This document shows positions 1 through 5,426 of a stretch of 5,426 bases of DNA, piece by piece. The position numbers and the translations under genes are program-made. The stretch is from Paracoccaceae bacterium (lineage in GTDB: Bacteria; Pseudomonadota; Alphaproteobacteria; Rhodobacterales; Rhodobacteraceae), in the NCBI GenBank assembly GCA_003551745.1, contig PUNI01000392.1, positions 1 to 5,426 of the forward strand, in the 5' to 3' direction. The notes under the pieces were generated by a model. It saw only the letters and a list, made by a program, of their open reading frames with translations. It was not told where the DNA came from and ran no database searches. The number at the start of each line of letters is the position of its first letter. Position 1 is the first letter of the stretch.

Positions 1-1178
1 ATGGGCGGGCTCACTCTGTAATAGTGGCCGACAAAGACCTGTCCCAGCGGATTGGTGACCAGGTAACCATCTCTGAACTCGCGCAGGACCTGTATTTCCT
101 CGGCCATTGGTGTGCCCCAGGACGCAGTGGCGATGAAGCATCGTTCCAACGACGTGATGAGGAAGCTATCGTCACCGACATCGAATTCGATGGTCAGAGA
201 TAGTTCGTCAGTGTAATCCTCGATGTTGTTCTTGAGGTAAGCACTATTGATGGTCAGAGTGGCCGTGTCGTCATCGATAGGAGTCACACTGTAGTCGGTG
301 TCTGCATCCAACTCATCCCCATCATCATCCACGATGCGACGTACCTCAGTGGCATCACCCCACGTGATGGTGGTCTCGACGTCAGCCGGCGCGTCGAGAT
401 CGTACCGGGCAGATCGCGGACTGATTCCGGGAGGAGGCCCAACTATGATGAACTCGGCCACATCTCCGTGCCACGCAATTCCATAAATGCCGGGTCTGAC
501 CTGGACCACGTAATCCCCAACCCTCAAATATCGAAAGTGGTCTACATCGCCCAAAGCCTCCAATACTCCCGCTCTAACGTCCGCAAGCACAAAATTGGCT
601 ATCCAAAAGGTGTTGATAACGCTTCCCCCGGTCTCCTCGATAAATGCTATGAGATCCGCTTGAGTCTCCTGGCTGTATTCCCTTAGTGCTTCTACACACT
701 CTGTTCCAGTCAAGTTATCTTCGTTGGCAAAGGGGGTCAGGTGGATCCGGACCCTGACGATTTGGTCGTCATCTGGCACCTCCCATATCTCGTCGGGGTC
801 GGTGACGTATATGGTTTGATCCCAGACGTGTGTTCTAGTTTGGCCGGGATCCAGGTAGATCATGAGGGCAATCCAATACTTGGGGCCAAAAATATCTACC
901 TCCACCCATTTACCATTCGTGTATCTTTCAACCGTCCAGACTGGTTTGGCAGTCCCATATACTACTGGCTCATCAGACTGATTCTGGAAAGTGAACCGTA
1001 TGCTCTGGCCAATTCCATAACTATCCTTATCGGTCCAGACCCACACTGGCTCACGATCCTCATCGGTAGAGGAGGCTTCTACGGCTTCGGGGCCACCCCA
1101 TCCGGCAAAACCTAAACCATAAACCAGAGCACCAACAAGAACTAACCCGCAACAGATCAGCAGCTTTTGCCTTTTCAT
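1..1178 (-). CDS. Secreted Ig-like/X2/CFI-box surface protein, 3' end outside window
   Basis: The frame is open from ATG at 1178 to the left edge (392 codons, no stop), so the C-terminus is missing. The start is set by AAAGGAGG at 1188-1195, 9 nt upstream. Residues 1-35 are a signal sequence or N-terminal anchor (basic start, hydrophobic 6-25). Residues about 44-129 look like a bacterial Ig-like domain of the Big_14 kind ([28 protein letters not shown]). Residues about 138-220 resemble an S8 peptidase prodomain (VRVRIHL, then [20 protein letters not shown]). The Ig fold seems to resume at 221-247 ([15 protein letters not shown]). Residues 252-346 form one X2-like repeat ([30 protein letters not shown]). 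From Cys347 the CFI-box tail begins and matches the next gene at 37 of 46 residues without gaps. By that analogy about 60 residues are missing. No catalytic domain is visible. Role inferred: surface-exposed binding or structural protein. Domain names are from motif recognition only. Confidence 0.88.
   Translation of the reverse strand, partial: MKRQKLLICCGLVLVGALVYGLGFAGWGGPEAVEASSTDEDREPVWVWTDKDSYGIGQSIRFTFQNQSDEPVVYGTAKPVWTVERYTNGKWVEVDIFGPKYWIALMIYLDPGQTRTHVWDQTIYVTDPDEIWEVPDDDQIVRVRIHLTPFANEDNLTGTECVEALREYSQETQADLIAFIEETGGSVINTFWIANFVLADVRAGVLEALGDVDHFRYLRVGDYVVQVRPGIYGIAWHGDVAEFIIVGPPPGISPRSARYDLDAPADVETTITWGDATEVRRIVDDDGDELDADTDYSVTPIDDDTATLTINSAYLKNNIEDYTDELSLTIEFDVGDDSFLITSLERCFIATASWGTPMAEEIQVLREFRDGYLVTNPLGQVFVGHYYRVSPP
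67..107 (-). repeat. 41-nt identical block shared by the two CFI-box genes, copy 1
   Basis: Bases 67-107 are identical to 1808-1848 in the neighbouring gene. They lie inside the CFI-box coding region and cover the core [15 protein letters not shown]. Flanking CFI-box codons differ at both DNA and protein level. This fits a recent duplication under purifying selection, or gene conversion. Confidence 0.9.
519..767 (-). other. S8-prodomain-like segment inserted in Ig-like domain
   Basis: This encodes residues about 138-220 of the left-hand protein. The order is a beta strand (VRVRIHL), an acidic linker, a helix ([20 protein letters not shown]), the FWIAN strand, a second helix ([11 protein letters not shown]) and a closing strand (HFRYLRV). 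This matches the usual layout of the inhibitor I9-like prodomain of subtilisin-family proteases, where the strand after the first helix often reads W-x-x-N and the second helix ends in a La-x-x-p-x-V-type motif. No S8 catalytic Asp, His or Ser motif follows. The family assignment is from pattern memory and needs a profile search. Confidence 0.5.
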
Positions 1179-1187
1179 CTCTCGATG

Positions 1188-1195
1188 CCTCCTTT
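1188..1195 (-). promoter_or_regulatory. Ribosome binding site of the left-hand secreted protein
   Basis: AAAGGAGG on the minus strand lies 9 nt before ATG 1178. It fixes the start of a gene whose stop is outside the window. Confidence 0.88.
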
Positions 1196-1257
1196 CAGCC
1201 AGCGATTGCAGCATACCTTTCCGACAGTCCTTGGCCCATCCATATCATTCCCTTCAT

Positions 1258-1266
1258 TGATATAAT
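1258..1266 (+). promoter_or_regulatory. Perfect extended -10 (TGATATAAT), plus strand
   Basis: TGATATAAT matches the extended -10 consensus TGnTATAAT exactly. No -35 box is seen at 16-18 nt. If used, transcription would start near 1273 and run antisense into the 3' end of the six-repeat gene. The same 11-mer TGATATAATGC recurs at 4352-4362. Sequence match only; activity is unknown. Confidence 0.3.
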
Positions 1267-1551
1267 GCACAAGGTCGAAAAAGGTTGCATTCCTGCTCCC
1301 ACCGCATAGTCACTCCCCTACCCGGGGGCCGGGGATTCTCTGGTTCCTTCTCTCATCCTCGACCTCGCCACGGGAAACGCGGGCCTGCAGTTGGCAGATA
1401 CAAGCGGCTGACCGCGGCGCGAACATCCGGAAGACCACCGAAACGGCGCCACCGCCTGGTGATTCGCGAGCAGCGAGGCAGTCGATGCCCGGGAGAATCC
1501 AGGCCAGCCTGAAGACTACAGGCGATTGTGCAATGTCACCCTTCAGCCATA

Positions 1552-3843
1552 CTACGTGCCCCTTGTGTGCCGCCTGGTTGCCCATATCGTCACTGCTCCT
1601 AAAGCCACCACCAAGAACCCCACCATAGCCGCCTTTTCCGCCCGAGTAGTGTCGACCACCAGGGCGCTCATAGCCACAGCGGGCACCAGCCCGGCCCTCA
1701 CTATCGGCTTCAGCCCGGGGTGCCCAGTTATGAACTCGGCTATCGGCGGGCTGACCCTGTAGTAAAAGGCCACCAGCGCTTGTCCCGCCGCGTTGGTCAG
1801 CAGGTACCCATCTCTGAACTCGCGCAGGACCTGTATTTCCTCGGCCATCGGTGTGCCGTAGGCCGCGGTGGCGATGAAGCATCCCGTCCTGATAGTAAGG
1901 GGTAAGGGGTCTCTGACGTTGGAGAATTCGATTTTCAGCTCTACACTCTCTCTATGCCCTGTGAGCCTTTCGGCAAGGTAGTCGGTCTCATTCTTACCAA
2001 GGATGGTCAGCGTGGCCATGCTGCTGCCGTCATCGTGATACTCCAACGTGTAGTCGGAGTCCTCGCTCAAAGGGTCGCGCGTGAGCGTGCGCCGTCCCGG
2101 TTCATAGATCTCTTCATAGATGGATTCGACGGATGCGGCCGAGCCCAAATCGATTCCAACTTCGACATTATGTCGATTGACGCGACAGTATAAGCCCCCT
2201 TCCGGTTTGATTCTGGTGATCTTGGGTGGGGTTCCAGCGGCCTCGATGGTGAATGTGACATGGCCACCGACATCAAGGTCGATGGTCAACTCCACGGTCT
2301 GTCCGAGGTCTGTGAGCCTGGTCACGAGGTAAGAATTGTTGATGGTCAGCGTGGCACCAACGACGCTGTAGTCGGCGCCCGTTAACTCATAGCCATCACC
2401 GTCCACGATGGAATCGAGCGATCCGGCGGAGCCCCAGATGATGTTCGTCTCCACATCGTGCCCCTCAATGAAGAGGTCGTACTCCACTTTCGGCGGTGAC
2501 AACCGAGGCTGGACTCCGGTAGCCTTGATCGTAAAGGTGGCGTCATCAAAACGAAAGTCGATGGTCAGTTCTACGGACGCGTGCTCCCCGACGATGTCGG
2601 TTAGTTTATTCTTGAGGTAAGAGTGGTTGATCGTCAGCGTGGCCGTGCCGGTGTCCACACAATCCTCGTCATAGATAGTAGTGACGGTGTAGTCGGGCTC
2701 TTCGCCTTCCCCTACTAGGGTGTAGGGTGGATCAGCGTCGTCCACGATGGAAACTACTTCGGTGGCAGTACCCCAGGTGATGGTGGTGTTGAGCGCAACC
2801 GGACGGTCGAGGTCGTATTCGGCTTGGTCCGGATCGATGGTGGTAAGGTCTCCGGGAGGCGTGATGGTGAACGTGGCAGGCTCGCCGACATTGAACTGGA
2901 TGGTCAACTCTACGGGCACTTCGATTCTCTCGAGTCTTGACAGGTAATCGTCCCCGATAAACAGCAGAGAGTAATCCCGGCGATGCCATAATGTGTATTC
3001 ATCGCTCGTCAACTTGTAGTTGTATTCATCACGGATGAACCTTATGTATGTGGCGTCGTGCCAGGTGATCCTTGTTTCGATGTAGTCGGGCTTATCAACA
3101 GGGAAGTCGACTTCCTCTGGATCGATGGTAGCGCTTACAGTTCCGGTTGCAGTTATCCCAAAGAAAACGGGGTTGCCGCGGTCGAAATCTATCCTCAGCA
3201 TTATGACGTCACCGATATTCGTTTCCCTAGATCGGCGGAAGTAATAGGGCAAGATCCTTAGAGTATCGGGCCGCACGTCTACGTCGTAGTCCCAGTGTTT
3301 CCTCAAGGTGCGGACCACTGTACCATCGTCGTCCACCTCAGAAACCGAAACTACCCTGGTGGCACTACGCCAGGTGATGTTAGTTTCTACAGGAACGTCC
3401 TCAGCATCCAGGTCGTATTCTGCTTCTGGTGGATCTATGCTGGGATGAGTTCCAATCGCGGTGATGGTGAACGTGGCAGGGTCGCCGACATTGAACTGGA
3501 TGGTCAGGTCCACGCTCTCCCCGATATCGTCGAGTCTGTCCTTGAGGTAAGAGTCATTGATCGTCAGCGTGGCCGTGCCGTCATAGTGGTCCTCCACCGT
3601 GTACTCGGGCTCATCGCCTTTGTCGTCAGCGATGGAGATTACCTCAGTGGCATCATTCCAGTCGATGCGTGTCGACACAGCCTTAGGATCATCCAGATCG
3701 TATTCGGCTTGCTCCGGAGTGATGCTGGCCGATTCGTGTTCCGCTTCATCTGCCAGGGACGGCAACGCCGTGACGAGGCCCAGACTCAGCGATAGCAGCA
3801 GGGCCAGAGAAACCTGTGTGATTGCTCGGAATCTCCCTTTCAT
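1552..3843 (-). CDS. Secreted protein with six X2-like repeats and CFI-box C-terminus
   Basis: This is 763 residues, starting at ATG 3843 with AAGGAGGT 10 nt upstream. Residues 1-31 are a Sec signal peptide (KGRFR, hydrophobic 12-26, probable cleavage near SLA-DE). Six tandem X2-like (CBM_X2) repeats follow at about 40-134, 135-237, 238-334, 335-446, 447-540 and 541-654. Each opens with an I-x-P...YDLD-like strand, and most carry a TW-x-x-AT segment, a DYTV-like motif and a SYLK-like motif (Tyr99, 201, 300, 409, 505, 622), ending in LTI-x-F/FTI strands. Repeats 2, 3 and 6 are the most diverged. Cys655 opens the CFI-box tail: CFIATA, then [26 protein letters not shown], hydrophobic stretches at about 711-730 and 738-756, and the basic end RRHTRGT, resembling a sorting or membrane-anchoring tail. 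The protein is rich in Asp and Glu and has no enzyme domain. It is probably a surface structural, adhesive or binding protein; in known enzymes X2 modules act as accessory or carbohydrate-associated Ig-like spacers. The substrate is unknown. Confidence 0.93.
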   Translation of the reverse strand: MKGRFRAITQVSLALLLSLSLGLVTALPSLADEAEHESASITPEQAEYDLDDPKAVSTRIDWNDATEVISIADDKGDEPEYTVEDHYDGTATLTINDSYLKDRLDDIGESVDLTIQFNVGDPATFTITAIGTHPSIDPPEAEYDLDAEDVPVETNITWRSATRVVSVSEVDDDGTVVRTLRKHWDYDVDVRPDTLRILPYYFRRSRETNIGDVIMLRIDFDRGNPVFFGITATGTVSATIDPEEVDFPVDKPDYIETRITWHDATYIRFIRDEYNYKLTSDEYTLWHRRDYSLLFIGDDYLSRLERIEVPVELTIQFNVGEPATFTITPPGDLTTIDPDQAEYDLDRPVALNTTITWGTATEVVSIVDDADPPYTLVGEGEEPDYTVTTIYDEDCVDTGTATLTINHSYLKNKLTDIVGEHASVELTIDFRFDDATFTIKATGVQPRLSPPKVEYDLFIEGHDVETNIIWGSAGSLDSIVDGDGYELTGADYSVVGATLTINNSYLVTRLTDLGQTVELTIDLDVGGHVTFTIEAAGTPPKITRIKPEGGLYCRVNRHNVEVGIDLGSAASVESIYEEIYEPGRRTLTRDPLSEDSDYTLEYHDDGSSMATLTILGKNETDYLAERLTGHRESVELKIEFSNVRDPLPLTIRTGCFIATAAYGTPMAEEIQVLREFRDGYLLTNAAGQALVAFYYRVSPPIAEFITGHPGLKPIVRAGLVPAVAMSALVVDTTRAEKAAMVGFLVVALGAVTIWATRRHTRGT
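1808..1848 (-). repeat. 41-nt identical block shared by the two CFI-box genes, copy 2
   Basis: This is identical to 67-107. It encodes the core of the CFI-box tail in the six-repeat protein. Third-codon positions are also unchanged across the block, while neighbouring CFI-box codons have diverged. Confidence 0.9.
2611..2650 (-). repeat. 40-nt near-identical block in X2 repeat 4
   Basis: This matches 3541-3580 in X2 repeat 1 at 38 of 40 bases, 930 bases (310 codons) apart. It encodes the GTATLTIN-x-SYLK strand and motif, the most conserved part of the X2-like unit. Confidence 0.87.
2861..2906 (-). repeat. 46-nt near-identical block in X2 repeat 3
   Basis: This matches 3461-3506 in X2 repeat 1 at 45 of 46 bases (mismatch at 2881 versus 3481), exactly 600 bases apart. 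It encodes the same strand pair near the end of the repeat (QFNVG...PATFTI). The rest of repeat 3 is strongly diverged from repeat 1, which suggests local exchange rather than a recent whole-repeat duplication. Confidence 0.88.
3461..3506 (-). repeat. 46-nt near-identical block in X2 repeat 1
   Basis: This is the partner of 2861-2906 (45 of 46 bases identical). Silent positions are conserved too, so protein-level selection alone does not easily explain the match. Confidence 0.88.
3541..3580 (-). repeat. 40-nt near-identical block in X2 repeat 1
   Basis: This is the partner of 2611-2650 (38 of 40 bases identical). Together with 3461-3506 it means X2 repeat 1 shares one block with repeat 3 and a different block with repeat 4. 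Confidence 0.87.
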
Positions 3844-3853
3844 GAAATCTTCA

Positions 3854-3861
3854 ACCTCCTT
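3854..3861 (-). promoter_or_regulatory. Ribosome binding site of the six-repeat protein
   Basis: AAGGAGGT on the minus strand lies 10 nt before ATG 3843. It is a near-perfect anti-16S match, and it selects this ATG directly ahead of the signal peptide. Confidence 0.9.
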
Positions 3862-3894
3862 CTTTGGATTCCTCGATTGCCCTGTTAATCACGT

Positions 3895-3923
3895 CTAGCC
3901 TGTGCACATCATCGGCACCTCCT
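3895..3923 (-). promoter_or_regulatory. Possible 5-codon leader ORF with strong Shine-Dalgarno
   Basis: In the leader of the six-repeat gene, AGGAGGT (3917-3923) is followed after 4 nt by ATGATGTGCACAGGCTAG (3895-3912), which would encode Met-Met-Cys-Thr-Gly and stop. It ends 51 nt before the main ATG. A strong ribosome site followed by a tiny open frame could be a translated leader, a ribosome standby site or chance. No terminator/antiterminator pair was identified beside it. Confidence 0.25.
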
Positions 3924-3940
3924 GCGGCCAAGTCCCACCG

Positions 3941-3968
3941 ATATTATGGTCCATGACCTTGTCCTCAA
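3941..3968 (-). promoter_or_regulatory. Candidate promoter of the six-repeat gene
   Basis: On the minus strand TTGAGG (3963-3968) and TAATAT (3941-3946) are separated by 16 nt. Each matches the sigma-70 consensus at 4 of 6 positions. The implied start near 3934 gives a leader of about 90 nt that would include the short leader frame at 3895-3912. The match is moderate, and in an organism outside Proteobacteria the consensus may differ. Confidence 0.35.
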
Positions 3969-4351
3969 CGGGGTCTAGCAATCCAGCATTACTCCAAAAT
4001 CCTGCATGGTACTGGACTGTGGTATCACTCCGCACCGTGTCAAGATTCGCCCCCCTTCTTTCACAGCCTCATGCGCATCTTACAGAAACTGCGAGCACTC
4101 ATAGCCGATGCGGCCAGAGCACGGACTGTCATACGAAGCCACGAGAGGAAGGTAGAAGGGGAGAACACGGTTACGGCCGTTCGGGGAAAACGGCTCGTTG
4201 CGGGACGGTATTCAAGAGGACCAGGGGTGGACGCGAACGTGGCGTGGGAACTGCGGCGACATTCTGACGTATCCACCTCAGCCTCAACCCTTGAATTCCC
4301 TTGCCTTCCGGTAGTATGTATGGGTTCAGTCGCCTTCCAACAGGTCGACTA

Positions 4352-4360
4352 TGATATAAT
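4352..4360 (+). promoter_or_regulatory. Perfect extended -10 (TGATATAAT), plus strand, second copy
   Basis: This is the same TGnTATAAT match as at 1258-1266, followed again by GC. No -35 is visible. Transcription from here would cross the 3' part of the plus-strand frame at 4071-4547 and run antisense into the end of the nitrilase-like gene. Confidence 0.28.
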
Positions 4361-4548
4361 GCTACACCCCTCCACGGTTCCTGTCAAGTCTTCGCTTCCT
4401 GCTGCGGCGCCAGTTCCCTCTCTCACTGCGGCTCAGGTGCGGGACTTCAGCGACAAGCCGGTAGAGATTCTTGTTAACAGTTCGGCGCCGCTTGTCGGGC
4501 ACCTGGTCGGCAGCTGTGGCTGTTGTCTTGACTTTGCCGTCGTCTAGC

Positions 4549-4570
4549 ATAAATAAAAGGGCAGGCTGCC
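4549..4570 (-). terminator. Weak intrinsic terminator candidate after the nitrilase-like gene
   Basis: On the minus strand GGCA-GCC-TGCC is followed by CTTTTATTTAT, beginning 24 nt after the TAA at 4595-4597. The stem is only 4 base pairs, so position and T-tract support it more than the hairpin does. Confidence 0.33.
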
Positions 4571-4594
4571 ACCGGACGATACGGCCGCTTGACG

Positions 4595-5326
4595 TTAGTA
4601 GCGGTCTGAGACGAGATCCCGGATCAGAGGCTTGTCCGTGCCGACGGGCGACTCGGCCAAGAGTTCTCCATCGGCGCTGACGATCATCGCGCTACCGAAA
4701 GACGGGTCGTCCGTGTTGATCTCAAGGGCATTTACGATCAGCGTGGTCACCCCCGCACCTCTAACGGCTTCCAGGTACATTTGACGTTCGCGTGAAATCC
4801 AGTGGTTGATGTCCGGCATGCTTTCGCTGAAAGGGCGTGACATGGGGACAAGCAGAAGATCCAGCGACCGGTCCAACTCGTGTACCGTCTCCTCGTCGAA
4901 GAGGTCGCCGCAGATCAGGATTCCGAGCCGTCCCAGGTCGCTGTCAACGTTGTCTACAGTATCGCCGATAATGAAGGGTGGCTTCTCCTCTATCTTACGA
5001 TGCCTGAGGATGATTTTGCCTGTCCTGTCAACAAGCACCGCTGAGTTGTATACGCCCGACTCCGCACGCTCTAACACTCCGAAGCAGAAATACGCCCGGT
5101 GCCTTCTGGCAAGCTGGCCGATTCGTTCGGTGGTGGGTCCGGGTATACTCTCGGCAAACCGCGCGAAGTCATCTTCCTCGTACAGGTAGCCCGTCAGACC
5201 TCCCTCGGGCAGGCAGATCAAGTCCGGCCGCTCAGGCGCTACTTCATCGAGGCGCTGGACCAGGCGCCCGAAGTTCGCTGCCGGGTTACGGGGTTCGGTC
5301 TTGAGTGGAAGCAGACAAACGCGCAT
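4595..5326 (-). CDS. Nitrilase-superfamily carbon-nitrogen hydrolase
   Basis: The protein has 243 residues and is cytoplasmic (no signal peptide or membrane segment). It belongs to the CN_hydrolase family (PF00795), which hydrolyses non-peptide C-N bonds in amides, ureido acids or nitriles through a Glu-Lys-Cys triad. All three are visible: Glu41 in LICLPEGGLTGY, Lys111 in RHRKIEEK and Cys139 in LGILICGDLFDEE. Other family signs are the N-terminal MRVCLLPL strand, the YNSAVLVDRTGKI segment, the RERQMYLEAVRGAGVTTLIV helix-strand and the GSAMIVSADGELLAE strand near the end. The length is slightly short for the family (commonly 250-300), but the fold looks complete. ATG 5326 is chosen because it directly precedes the usual first strand and has GAGG (5337-5340) 10 nt upstream. 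The same frame is open upstream to the window edge, so a longer N-terminus is not formally excluded. The substrate cannot be told; no neighbour indicates a pathway. Confidence 0.93.
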   Translation of the reverse strand: MRVCLLPLKTEPRNPAANFGRLVQRLDEVAPERPDLICLPEGGLTGYLYEEDDFARFAESIPGPTTERIGQLARRHRAYFCFGVLERAESGVYNSAVLVDRTGKIILRHRKIEEKPPFIIGDTVDNVDSDLGRLGILICGDLFDEETVHELDRSLDLLLVPMSRPFSESMPDINHWISRERQMYLEAVRGAGVTTLIVNALEINTDDPSFGSAMIVSADGELLAESPVGTDKPLIRDLVSDRY

Positions 5327-5426
5327 ATTGTCAAATCCTCGCTTTCCGATGAGTGAAGGCCCCGAAATTCTGCTAATAACGACAATAGCCAGGTTCGGTT
5401 TGTGTGGGACGCCTGCGAACAGACCA
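5327..5426 (-). promoter_or_regulatory. Upstream region of the nitrilase-like gene, cut by window edge
   Basis: It contains the GAGGA ribosome site (5336-5340). The frame of the nitrilase-like gene has no stop across these 99 bases (33 codons), and one other minus-strand frame is also open. No clear -35/-10 pair is seen. It could be spacer, or the 3' end of an upstream gene. Confidence 0.4.

Larger units (their letters stand above)
1179..1551. other. Gene-free spacer between the two secreted-protein genes
   Basis: These 373 bases separate the TAG of the six-repeat gene from the ATG of the left-hand gene. No convincing coding region is seen: short open frames on both strands are Arg/Gly/Pro-rich and lack ribosome binding sites. 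Bases about 1315-1530 are visibly richer in G and C than 1200-1300, which is AT-leaning. No hairpin followed by a U-tract is seen after the TAG at 1552-1554; short stems such as GCCTG/CAGGC at 1507-1523 lack a T-run on the minus strand. A promoter for the left-hand gene probably lies in the AT-leaning part, but I could not pick a convincing -35/-10 pair on the minus strand. Confidence 0.6.
1882..3726 (-). repeat. Six-copy X2-like repeat array (about 94-114 residues each)
   Basis: Repeat units in coding order are 3442-3726, 3133-3441, 2842-3132, 2506-2841, 2224-2505 and 1882-2223. Units 1, 4 and 5 best preserve the pattern shared with the single X2 repeat of the left-hand gene (141-425). Unit 4 carries an insertion around its DYTV motif with a lone Cys395. 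Unit 6 has an unusual N-terminal part with Cys553 and lacks the YDLD strand. Boundaries are set by eye from the recurring I-x-P and FTI edges. Confidence 0.85.
3844..4594. other. 750-base region without a recognised gene
   Basis: This separates the nitrilase-like gene from the six-repeat gene. Its left 125 bases hold the ribosome site, leader and candidate promoter for the six-repeat gene, and its right end holds a weak terminator candidate. Between them (about 3970-4548) nothing is recognised. A plus-strand frame at 4071-4547 (158 codons, starting MRILQKLRALIADAARAR) and a minus-strand frame at 4362-4550 (62 codons, Arg/Lys-rich) are open, but neither has a ribosome site or a family signature. 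It could be a long regulatory region, an unrecognised small gene or decayed sequence. Confidence 0.6.

Noticed and set aside
741..1115. Plus-strand 124-codon frame
   Set aside because: It is antisense to the Ig-like domain of the left-hand secreted protein, whose minus-strand frame has a signal peptide, a ribosome site and recognisable domains.
1321..1333. GC-only hairpin CCCGG-GGG-CCGGG in the spacer
   Set aside because: It has a 5-bp stem without a T-run on either strand and lies more than 200 bases past the end of the six-repeat gene, so it is not a credible intrinsic terminator.
1285..1512. Plus-strand 75-codon frame in the spacer, starting with TTG
   Set aside because: It has a rare start codon without a ribosome site, an Arg/Pro/Gly-rich product typical of GC-rich noncoding DNA, and no recognisable motif. 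It lies just downstream of the plus-strand extended -10, but that alone is not enough.
1310..1882. 190-codon minus-strand open frame overlapping the end of the six-repeat gene
   Set aside because: Its first two thirds are the CFI-box coding region read in another frame, it has no ribosome site, and its composition is Gly/Arg-rich without any family signature.
1882..3726. Repeat array considered as a CRISPR or noncoding satellite
   Set aside because: The periodicity is about 280-340 bases, keeps the reading frame and follows a protein domain pattern. There are no short identical repeats with uniform spacers.
3295..3795. Plus-strand 166-codon frame
   Set aside because: It lies wholly opposite X2 repeats 1 and 2. 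Similar plus-strand frames recur opposite other repeats because the repeat DNA itself recurs, so it is a shadow.
4451..4497. 8-bp perfect inverted repeat CGACAAGC / GCTTGTCG with a 31-nt gap
   Set aside because: The loop is long, the stem does not extend on either side, and no T-tract follows on either strand. A match of this size is expected by chance.
4362..4550. Minus-strand 62-codon frame after the nitrilase-like gene
   Set aside because: Its ATG is preceded by CCCTTTTATTT, not a ribosome site, and overlaps the terminator candidate. The product is basic with no family resemblance. I kept it only as a mention in the unexplained region.

Overview
The window carries three minus-strand protein genes from a moderately GC-rich bacterium with strong AAGGAGG-type ribosome binding sites. 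In transcription order (right to left) they are a nitrilase-superfamily amidohydrolase (4595-5326), a large secreted repeat protein (1552-3843) and a second, smaller secreted protein whose 3' end lies beyond the left edge (1-1178, open). The two secreted proteins end in the same C-terminal module, starting CFIATA and containing a [18 protein letters not shown] core, which I recognise as the CFI-box-CTERM type. They also share X2-like (CBM_X2, Pfam PF03442) beta-sandwich repeats. From memory, CFI-box proteins of this wording are common in uncultured Chloroflexota such as Dehalococcoidia; this taxonomic guess is inference, since no marker gene is present.

Layout: 1-1178 encodes a signal sequence, an Ig-like domain interrupted by a segment that looks like a subtilisin (S8) prodomain, one X2 repeat and the start of the CFI-box tail. 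1179-1551 is a gene-free spacer. 1552-3843 encodes a signal peptide, six tandem X2-like repeats and a complete CFI-box tail with two hydrophobic segments and a basic end. 3844-4594 is a 750-base stretch with no recognised gene; it holds a plausible promoter and leader for the large gene. 4595-5326 is the nitrilase-like enzyme, with its Glu-Lys-Cys triad visible. 5327-5426 is its upstream region.

The two secreted proteins are adjacent paralogues built from interchangeable modules and probably anchored at the cell surface through the shared tail. Neither shows a catalytic domain, so a structural, adhesive or binding role is the best inference. Nothing ties the nitrilase functionally to them. 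The most unusual observation is the prodomain-like insertion in the left-hand protein, which has no protease domain. Traces of DNA-level exchange between X2 repeats, and between the two genes, are also visible.
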